A DNA stretch of 12,573 nt from CBDCHC01 sp965217075 (lineage in GTDB: Bacteria > Pseudomonadota > Gammaproteobacteria > PS1 > Pseudothioglobaceae), in NCBI GenBank assembly GCA_965217075.1, contig CBDCHC010000009.1:1-12573 (forward strand). Direction: 5' to 3'. The notes under the pieces are model-generated. The model searched no databases. It was not told the DNA's origin and saw only the letters and a program-made list of their open reading frames with translations. Both the position numbers and the translations under genes were made by a program. This document shows positions 6,834 through 12,573 of this stretch, in pieces. Within the stretch, counting starts at the first letter, position 1. Each line of letters begins with the position of its first letter.

Positions 6834-8370
6834 AATAGTATTTTAAAGCAAATATCAACTGATAATTTACTGAGAGATAATTTAGCTGGAATAGAGCTTG
6901 AAGCCCTTAGGATTGATAACCATGGTAAGATTGCTATTAGTGATCATCCAACTAATTTAGGTAGTGCTCTTACTAATCCGTATATAACCACAGATTTTGC
7001 TGAGAGTTTGGTAGAAATAGTCACCCCTCCTCTTGCTATAGATAAAGTTATTGGTTTTTTAGAAAATAGTATGCAATTTGTTTATCATAACTTAGCAGTT
7101 AATGAAAATTTATGGCCAAGTAGTATGCCTTGCGTTATTCATGGTAAAACTAAGATAAAAATAGCTAAATACGGTAAATCTAACCAAGCTAAGATGAAAC
7201 ACATCTATCGTGTTGGACTTAAAAATCGTTATGGTGATACAATGCAGACAGTAGCAGGTATACACTTTAATTATTCTTATTCACATAAATTTTGGCAAAT
7301 ATATAAAAAACATATAGGCTGTAATGGTAGATTACAGGATTTTATTAATTTTAAATACATGGCACTTAGTCGTAATGCGCTTCGTTATGGGTGGTTATTG
7401 TATTATTTATTCGGTGCTTCAAATAGTGTTTGTAAGTCTTTTTTATATAATTATCATAAGTATAATTTAATTAAATTTGATGAGAATACCTTGTATGAGC
7501 CATATGCTACTTCACTTAGAATGGGAGATATTGGCTATCAAAATCAACAGGAAGATAAGGCTGGTATTAAGGCTAATTATAATAGCATTCAGCACTACGT
7601 TAGTAGTTTACAAGCAGCTATGCAAATTGAATGTGAAAAATACAAAACAATTGGTTTAAAAAAAAATGGTAAATATCAGCAGCTAAATACTAATATTTTA
7701 CAAATAGAAAATGAATATTATAGTTTTATTAGGCCTAAAGCAAAATTAGAAGAAGATATTATGCCAAGTATCTCTTTGGCAAACAATGGTATAGATTATA
7801 TCGAGATAAGAGGCATTGATATCAATCCTTTTGATAATATTGGTATTAATAATGAGCAAGGTATTATTTTTAGAAAGTTTTTTATTATTTTGTTTACTTG
7901 AAGACTCTAAATTTATATCAAGTGTTGAACAAGTTGAAATTGATAATAATAATAATTTAGTAGCACATGATGGTAATAATAAAGAATTAATTCTTACTAA
8001 AGATAATCAGGCAATACTTGCTACAGATTTTTATAATAAAATACTTAAAAAAATAAAAAAGTATGCTGCAGCAATAACTGTAGAGCATGAAAAGGCTGTA
8101 ATAAGTATTATTAATAAGGCCAATAATAATTTAACTCCATCAAAACTTATTTTGCAGGGAATGAGTGAGAATAAAAAATGTTTTAATATCTTTATTAATA
8201 ATTTGGCTAAAAAAAAATATCAATACTTTAAACATAAAAAAATAAATCAAGAGCATTTTATTATGTTTAAAAAAGCAGCTATTATTTCAAAACGTAAACA
8301 ACAATGTATAGAAAAAAATAATAAGATTAGTTTTGATAAATATTTAATTAATTATTTTTCTCAACTATGA
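6834..8370 (+). CDS. gshA: Glutamate--cysteine ligase, frameshifted and without a clear start codon
   Basis: Makes gamma-glutamylcysteine, the first step of glutathione synthesis. Translation of two frames together gives about 510 residues, close to E. coli GshA (518). Frame one (6834 to about 7860) carries GIELEALRI, NLGSALTNPYITTDFAESL, LWPSSMPC, GLKNRYGDTMQT and IHFNYS, all matching class I GshA, and reaches IDINPFDNIGINNEQ. The match then jumps to the frame that ends at 8370 (VLFLESFLLFCLLED); removing one G of the GG at 7860-7861 joins them. At the 5' end the frame is closed by a TAA at 6831 and has no ATG/GTG before the conserved region; an ATG at 6814 would join if one T were added to the T4 run at 6841-6844. 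The 3' end overlaps mnmE by ATGA. As written, no intact enzyme is encoded. Confidence 0.85.
7860..7861 (+). other. gshA: Frameshift site in gshA
   Basis: GAGCAAGGTATTA shifts the reading frame; with a single G the protein reads NNEQ-VLFLESFLLF, aligning with the EQ-VRFLDLF segment known from E. coli GshA. Both flanks are well conserved, so the indel lies within a few bases of this spot. Confidence 0.75.
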
Positions 8371-9674
8371 ATGATACTATTTGTGCTATTGCAACTGGGG
8401 CGGCAGGAGGGATTGGCATACTAAGAATATCAGGCGACAGATGCAAAGATATTGCATTGCAAGTATTAAAGGTTAAGCTTAAGCCACGTTACGCTTATTA
8501 TGGTAGCTTTTATGATAATGATAATAAGATAGATCAAGGAATAGCTATTTATTTTCCTGCGCCAAACTCATTTACTGGTGAAGATGTGTTAGAGTTACAA
8601 GCACATGGTGGCAATATTGTTATGCAGATGTTACTTACAGCAGTAGTTAATTGTGGAGTAAGAATTGCAGAAGCTGGTGAATTTTCAAAGAGAGCTTTTT
8701 TAAATGGTAAAATAGATTTACTTCAGGCAGAGGCAATTGCTGATATTATATCAGCAGACTCTAAATATGCAGTTAATTTAGCATTACGCTCATTAGATGG
8801 AGATTTTTCTAAACAAATAAATACACTGAATAAACATATAACTGATATTAGAGTGTTTGTGGAGGCTGCAATTGATTTTGTTGAAGAAGATATTGAATTT
8901 ATTGATAATTATGATATATCTAAAAAAATAACAATAATCAAGCAACAATTAAGTAATATTTTAGCTGGGTGCAAGCAAGGAGCGTTACTTAAAAATGGTA
9001 TTTATATAGCTATTATAGGTAGCGTTAATGTTGGTAAATCAAGTTTATTAAATATATTAACGCAAAAAGATAGTGCTATAGTAACAGATATTGCCGGCAC
9101 TACTAGAGATGTGATAAAAGAGCATATTACTATCAATAATATTCCTATTAATATCATTGATACAGCTGGATTTAGAGAGAGTAATGATGCAGTAGAAAAA
9201 GAAGGCATTAGGCGTAGTAAATTAGAATTACAAAAAGCAGATGTAGTATTATTTGTTTTTGATAATAAAACTAAATTAGATTTTTCTGTGTTAGATAATA
9301 TTAAAGCTAAGATAATTTTAGTACAAAATAAAATTGATATTATGACAGAGCAAATTAATACTAATTATCCTTTAGTATCAATATCAGCTAAAAAAAATAT
9401 AGGCATACAAGAGTTAAAAGATAAAATTATTAGTATTATCGGCATTTATAATAATACTGAAAATATAAACTTAGCACGAACAAGGCATATAGTAGCACTT
9501 AAAGATAGTTTAGCTTTTATTAAAGAAGCTAAGACAGAGCTCAATAATGAAAATTTTGAATTATTAGCTGAGAACTTAAATCAATCTGCTAAATGTTTAG
9601 GGCGTATCACTGGAAAAATCAGCAGTGATGACTTATTAGGTAAAATTTTTGCTAGCTTTTGTGTTGGTAAATAA
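8367..9674 (+). CDS. mnmE: tRNA-modification GTPase MnmE
   Basis: 435 residues, intact. MnmE with MnmG installs 5-aminomethyl-type groups on the wobble uridine of certain tRNAs. The N-terminal tetrahydrofolate-binding domain begins TICAIATGAAGGIGILRISG and contains SFTGEDVLELQAHGG and AGEFSKRAFLNGKIDL. The inserted G domain has a P-loop GSVNVGKSS from residue 218, switch region TDIAGTTRDV, DTAGFRES and NKID. The helical domain closes with the signature C-terminal FCVGK (C432-K435), in which the cysteine is essential in characterised homologues. The ATG overlaps the gshA TGA, indicating coupling. Slightly shorter than E. coli MnmE (454 aa). Confidence 0.97.
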   Translation: MNDTICAIATGAAGGIGILRISGDRCKDIALQVLKVKLKPRYAYYGSFYDNDNKIDQGIAIYFPAPNSFTGEDVLELQAHGGNIVMQMLLTAVVNCGVRIAEAGEFSKRAFLNGKIDLLQAEAIADIISADSKYAVNLALRSLDGDFSKQINTLNKHITDIRVFVEAAIDFVEEDIEFIDNYDISKKITIIKQQLSNILAGCKQGALLKNGIYIAIIGSVNVGKSSLLNILTQKDSAIVTDIAGTTRDVIKEHITINNIPINIIDTAGFRESNDAVEKEGIRRSKLELQKADVVLFVFDNKTKLDFSVLDNIKAKIILVQNKIDIMTEQINTNYPLVSISAKKNIGIQELKDKIISIIGIYNNTENINLARTRHIVALKDSLAFIKEAKTELNNENFELLAENLNQSAKCLGRITGKISSDDLLGKIFASFCVGK

Positions 9675-9948
9675 ATTAGTTAATTCTACTGTTACAGATT
9701 TAATTGCTTCATGCCAATTACTATCAGTTTTTTGTCTAAATAAACGCATAATTTCTGGGTACCAATGAGAATCTTCACGTGCTAACAACTATATCCAGTC
9801 AGTATTATGTACAGACAATAATACCCCAGCAATGTACATTAAGGTTGCCATATAAATGAGCTATAAGCAGTATCAACGTAGATAATTGAATTTAATTGTG
9901 TAATAATATTGGCACTATAGCAAAGGCATTAATTTTATTTGCTGTATT
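9636..9948 (-). pseudogene. Decayed C-terminus of a TPR-type family 9-like glycosyltransferase
   Basis: Reading the minus strand, three frames carry successive blocks of one known protein type. First NKINAFA (about 9919-9939), resembling the family's DFADTAA block; then TQLNSIIYVDTA (ending 9866), like LDLVISVDTAVAHLAG; then, in a third frame, AGVLLSVHNTDWI, an in-frame TAG at 9789-9791 where the family has Trp, and LLAREDSHWYPEIMRLFRQ, like LLDREDSPWYPTARLFRQ, followed by NWHEAIKSVTVELTNLF and a TAA at 9636. These blocks are typical of the C-terminal domain of proteobacterial TPR proteins with a glycosyltransferase-9-like fold. The N-terminal TPR part is gone. The 3' end overlaps the last codons of mnmE on the opposite strand. 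I infer an eroded gene, not a functional one. Confidence 0.7.
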
Positions 9949-10132
9949 AAAAATTAATTGACCTATTAACATTATTTTTTTATGATTTACTACCTTTATA
10001 TTTATAAATTAAGCTTGTTTAAAATTATTAATTATCAAATGGGAATTATTAATATAGTACTTAAGAGATAGTTTATTTATTGCATGTAAATACAGTAGTT
10101 TATTAGGAATTATTGTTAATGTAGTAAATAAT
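9949..10132. other. AT-rich non-coding stretch, possible further relic
   Basis: No start-to-stop gene is visible. On the minus strand LIYKYKGSKS (around 9990-10020) faintly resembles the FYSLQKG block that normally precedes the blocks of the adjacent glycosyltransferase relic, so the pseudogene may once have extended here. Otherwise I see only short AT-rich repeats such as AATTATTAAT. Confidence 0.35.
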
Positions 10133-10162
10133 AAAAACCCCCCTAAACTAAAGGGGGTTTTT
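10133..10162 (-). terminator. Intrinsic terminator of the rpoH-groESL operon
   Basis: A five- to six-pair C/G stem (10138-10143 with 10153-10157) flanked by AAAAA and TTTTT forms a strong hairpin ending in a T-run on either strand. It lies 19 bases beyond the groEL stop and is the clearest terminator in the window. Confidence 0.9.
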
Positions 10163-10181
10163 ATTAAATAAATAATACAAA

Positions 10182-11828
10182 TTACATCATACCACCCATA
10201 CCACCCATACCACCCATACCAGGATCAGGCATAGCAGGAGTTTCATCTTTTTTTGGTAATTCAGTAATCATCGCTTCTGTGGTAATCATCAAACTAGAAA
10301 TACTAGAAGCATGTTGTAATGCAGCTCTAGTTACTTTAGTAGGATCTAAAATCCCCATTTTAAGCATATCACCATACTGATTAGTTGCAGCATTATAACC
10401 ATAAGCACCACTATTATTTAAAACTTCATTAAGAATAACAGATGCTTCGCCGCCACCATTTGCTACTATTTGACGAATTGGTGCTTCTAATGCTTTTTTA
10501 ACAATACTAATACCAACATTTTGATCGGCATTAGCACCTTTTATTTTTTCTAAACATTTAATTGAACGCACAAGAGCCACTCCTCCACCGGGCACAACTC
10601 CTTCTTCTACTGCAGCACGAGTAGCATGTAGAGCATCATCAACTCTATCTTTTTTCTCTTTCATTTCAACTTCTGTAGCAGCACCTACTTTAATAAGAGC
10701 AACACCACCTGCTAATTTTGCTAAACGTTCTTGTAATTTTTCCTTATCATAATCACTAGTAGTTGTTTCTATTTGTGCTTTTATTTGCTCAATACGATCG
10801 TGGATTGATTTTTTATTACCTATACCATCAACAATAACAGTGTTTTCCTTATCAATTTCAATGCGTTTCGCTGTGCCTAAATTATCTTCTATATTTTTCT
10901 CTAAAGATAAACCAACTTCTTCAGATATTACTACACCACCTGTAAGAATTGCTATATCTTCTAAAATAGCTTTACGGCGATCACCAAAACCAGGCGCTTT
11001 TACCGCAGCAACTTTTACTACTCCACGCATATTATTTACTACTAAAGTAGCCAGAGCTTCGCCATCTATATCTTCTGCTATTATTAATAGTGGTCTGCTA
11101 GATTTTTGTACCATTTCTAAAGTAGGCAACAAATCTTTTATATTAGATATTTTAGCATCATGTAATAATATATAAGGATTCTCTAAATCAACACGCATTT
11201 TTTCTTGATTATTAACAAAATAAGGTGATAAATAACCACGATCAAATTGCATGCCTTCCACTACTTCTAGTTCATTTTCTATACTTGAACCTTCTTCTAT
11301 AGTAATAACACCTTTTTTACCAACTTTTTTCATAGCTTCAGCAATTATATCACCAACACTTGTATCTGTATTAGCAGAAATAGTTGCTACATTAGCAATT
11401 GATTTATCATCTTCACAAGATTTTGATATCTTTTTTAATTCTCCTACCACAGCAATAGTCGCTTTATCAATACCACGTTTAAGATCCATAGGATTCATTC
11501 CAGCCGCTACTGCTTTTAAACCTTCTGTTACTAAGGATTGCGCTAAAACAGCCGCTGTAGTAGTACCGTCACCAGCTATATCATTAGTTTTTGATGATAC
11601 TTCTTTAACCATTTGTGCGCCCATATTTTCAAATTTATCTTCTAATTCGATTTCTTGCGCTACAGAGACACCATCTTTAGTAATAGCAGGAGAGCCAAAT
11701 GATTTATCAATTACCACATTTCTTCCTTTAGGTCCCAGTGTTACTTTAACTGCATTAGCTAAAATATTAACACCATTTAACATTTTAATTCTAGCATCAT
11801 TGCCAAATTTTACTTCTTTTGCACTCAT
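10182..11828 (-). CDS. groEL: Chaperonin GroEL (Hsp60)
   Basis: 548 residues, the same length as E. coli GroEL, and intact. It forms the double-ring cytoplasmic chaperonin that folds proteins in an ATP-dependent way with GroES. Diagnostic segments include VTLGPKGRNVVIDKSFG, the nucleotide-binding NDIAGDGTTTAAVLAQ (about 82-97), SPYFVNNQEKM, KAPGFGDRRKA, DDALHATRAAVEEG with the catalytic Asp near 397, and PGGGVALVR. The C-terminus carries the flexible GGMGGMGGMM tail. A good RBS (GGAG, before 11828) overlaps the end of groES. In intracellular symbionts GroEL is often very abundant, but expression cannot be read from this sequence. Confidence 0.98.
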   Translation of the reverse strand: MSAKEVKFGNDARIKMLNGVNILANAVKVTLGPKGRNVVIDKSFGSPAITKDGVSVAQEIELEDKFENMGAQMVKEVSSKTNDIAGDGTTTAAVLAQSLVTEGLKAVAAGMNPMDLKRGIDKATIAVVGELKKISKSCEDDKSIANVATISANTDTSVGDIIAEAMKKVGKKGVITIEEGSSIENELEVVEGMQFDRGYLSPYFVNNQEKMRVDLENPYILLHDAKISNIKDLLPTLEMVQKSSRPLLIIAEDIDGEALATLVVNNMRGVVKVAAVKAPGFGDRRKAILEDIAILTGGVVISEEVGLSLEKNIEDNLGTAKRIEIDKENTVIVDGIGNKKSIHDRIEQIKAQIETTTSDYDKEKLQERLAKLAGGVALIKVGAATEVEMKEKKDRVDDALHATRAAVEEGVVPGGGVALVRSIKCLEKIKGANADQNVGISIVKKALEAPIRQIVANGGGEASVILNEVLNNSGAYGYNAATNQYGDMLKMGILDPTKVTRAALQHASSISSLMITTEAMITELPKKDETPAMPDPGMGGMGGMGGMM

Positions 11829-11830
11829 TT

Positions 11831-11843
11831 TATTTATCTCCTT
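11831..11843 (-). promoter_or_regulatory. groEL: Strong groEL ribosome binding site
   Basis: The minus strand reads AAGGAGATAAATAAAATG. The AGGAG starts two bases after the repaired groES stop, placing efficient reinitiation at groEL. Confidence 0.8.
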
Positions 11844-12130
11844 TTATTCTATAATTGCGCTTATGTCTTCTTCACGCATTACTAACAATTTCTCATTATT
11901 AATTGTAATTTCACTACAGAGTATTGAGTAAATAATACTATATCTCCTACTTTTACATCCATAGGCACAATATTGCCACTATCATTTACTTTGCCTTTAC
12001 CTACAGCTATAATTTTCCCTTTTGATGGTTTTTCTGCTGCTGAATCTGGGATTATAATACCACTAGATGTAGTTTTTTCTTCTTCTAATCTACGCACGAT
12101 AACTTTATCGTGTAATGGACGAATTTTCAT
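11844..12130 (-). CDS. groES: Co-chaperonin GroES, frameshifted by one base
   Basis: Co-chaperonin that caps GroEL. The frame from the ATG at 12130 is canonical for about 70 residues (IRPLHDKVIVRRLEEE, SGIIIPDSA, EKPSKGKIIAVGKGK, VKVGDIVLFTQYS) and then leaves the family, ending early at 11882. One base missing near 11916-11917 explains this: adding it gives YSGSEITINNEKLLVMREEDISAIIE with a TAA at 11844-11846, for a 95-residue protein of normal size. The mobile loop (about residues 16-32) is present. An AAAGGAG RBS lies within the rpoH end, and the ATG overlaps the repaired rpoH TGA. Confidence 0.9.
11916..11917 (-). other. groES: Frameshift site in groES
   Basis: On the minus strand TAC TCT G-T AGT GAA: the conserved Gly codon of the K/QYxGxE segment is one base short. 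Every codon before and after matches GroES, so a single-base deletion (real or technical) is located to this point. Confidence 0.8.
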
Positions 12131-12573
12131 TTTTTATTACTCCTTTTTTTATAAAAATTTAAATTATCTTTTAACTTTTGCATCGCTTTTGTTTCAAGTT
12201 GTCTTATACGTTCTATTGAAATATTGTATTTGACTGCTAAAGTATATAGGGTTGTTTTTTTTTTCTTTCAAGTATCTTGACTCTAAAATATCTAAACTTC
12301 TGTTATCTAAAGACTTAAGTGCTTGATATAAAAATTGTTGTGATTGTTTATTATTATCATTTTCAAGTAATAATTGCTCTGGGGTATCAGAGTTACTTTT
12401 TAAATAATATTCAGGGGAGTTATTATTATCACTATCATTTTCATTATGAAAACCAACATCGTTAAATTGTAATCTTGACTCCATTTCTAATACTTCATGA
12501 GCTTTTACACCTAATTCTTTAGCAATTTCTTCTGCTTGTTGGTGGGTAAGTGATTTATAAATATGTGATTTAG
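12127..12573 (-). CDS. rpoH: RNA polymerase heat-shock sigma factor, C-terminal part, frameshifted at a poly-A tract
   Basis: The gene runs in from beyond 12573. Region 3 reads LTHQQAEEIAKELGVKAHE then VLEMESRLQF, matching E. coli RpoH (ARELGVTSKDVREMESRM). Region 4 begins LDNRSLDILESRYLKE and should continue TTLYTLAVKYNISIERIRQ then LETKAMQKL, but these lie in another frame. The switch is at an A10 run (12255-12264), after which the written frame ends at 12194. With the repaired frame the gene ends in KKRSNKK and TGA at 12127-12129, overlapping the groES ATG. Sigma-32 directs transcription of chaperone and protease genes, so its place in front of groES and groEL implies a shared transcript. 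The ATG at 12484 is internal (the conserved Met of MESRL), not the start. Confidence 0.88.
12255..12264 (-). other. rpoH: A10 homopolymer at the rpoH frame break
   Basis: GAA followed by a total run of ten A then CAACCC. Nine A give LKEKKTTLYTLA; twelve A give LKEKKKTTLYTLA, which fits the spacing of other RpoH proteins better. Such tracts are prone to sequencing error, mutation and transcriptional slippage. Confidence 0.8.

Noticed and set aside
7855..7875. Programmed ribosomal frameshifting in gshA
   Set aside because: No slippery heptamer, upstream Shine-Dalgarno-like stimulator or downstream structure is evident, and GshA is not known to use it.
7816..8370. Separate gene beginning at an ATG at 7816
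   Set aside because: Its first residues are the wrong-frame reading of gshA; homology to GshA only begins after 7861, so this is the second half of gshA.
10022..10060. Short AATTATTAAT repeats
   Set aside because: Too short and too AT-rich to separate from background; no CRISPR-like spacing.
10840..11175. Plus-strand open frame opposite groEL (111 codons)
   Set aside because: Same shadow effect; the real gene on the other strand is unambiguous.
11882..11916. Alternative natural C-terminus of GroES (VVKLQLIMRNC)
   Set aside because: The canonical GroES tail is present in the adjacent frame and ends right before the groEL RBS, so the written tail is a frameshift product.
11251..11931. Long open frame on the plus strand opposite groEL/groES (226 codons)
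   Set aside because: It is antisense to highly conserved groEL, has low-complexity Ser/Ile/Leu composition, no RBS and no recognisable motif; a codon-bias shadow.
12194..12484. Stand-alone 96-residue protein starting at 12484
   Set aside because: The ATG is the conserved internal Met of RpoH (EMESRL) and the frame is open upstream to the window edge with RpoH similarity.

Overview
This 12.6 kb window is AT-rich DNA from a bacterial chromosome, most likely a gammaproteobacterium. Support comes from an E. coli-type (class I) GshA, a YgiM-like SH3 protein, a MutT-ThiE fusion and an RpoH sigma factor. Strong A+T bias, short intergenic gaps, a decayed glycosyltransferase relic and three tandem secreted rhodanese-like proteins point to a reduced-genome sulfur-oxidising lineage, such as the SUP05/Ruthia/Vesicomyosocius group. 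That placement is an inference; no rRNA is present to prove it. I see no tRNA, rRNA, insertion sequence or CRISPR array.

Layout. 1-3380 is a minus-strand operon: valS, an SH3-domain membrane protein whose ATG overlaps the valS stop, and the first codons of what looks like guaB. 3381-3578 is a divergent promoter region. 3579-5892 is a plus-strand secretory cluster: a small three-cysteine periplasmic protein, then three paralogous secreted rhodanese-like proteins. An intrinsic terminator lies between the first and second paralogs. 5897-6799 (minus) is a Nudix/ThiE-like fusion. 6834-8370 (plus) is gshA, broken by one internal frameshift and lacking a clear start codon. It overlaps mnmE (8367-9674) by ATGA. 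9636-9948 (minus) is a decayed TPR-type glycosyltransferase remnant, followed by AT-rich sequence and a terminator at 10133-10162. 10182-12573 (minus) is rpoH-groES-groEL read right to left. Once its frameshift is repaired, rpoH ends in an ATGA overlap with groES.

The most notable points are: (1) the rhodanese triplet with a conserved CPPFC motif, in which only the first copy keeps a second active-site cysteine; (2) a heat-shock sigma factor gene translationally overlapping the chaperonin genes it would be expected to activate; (3) single-base frame disruptions in three important genes (gshA, groES, rpoH) within about 4.4 kb, next to perfectly open valS, mnmE and groEL. These are either sequencing/assembly indels, polymerase-slippage-rescued tracts (rpoH has an A10 run) or real decay.
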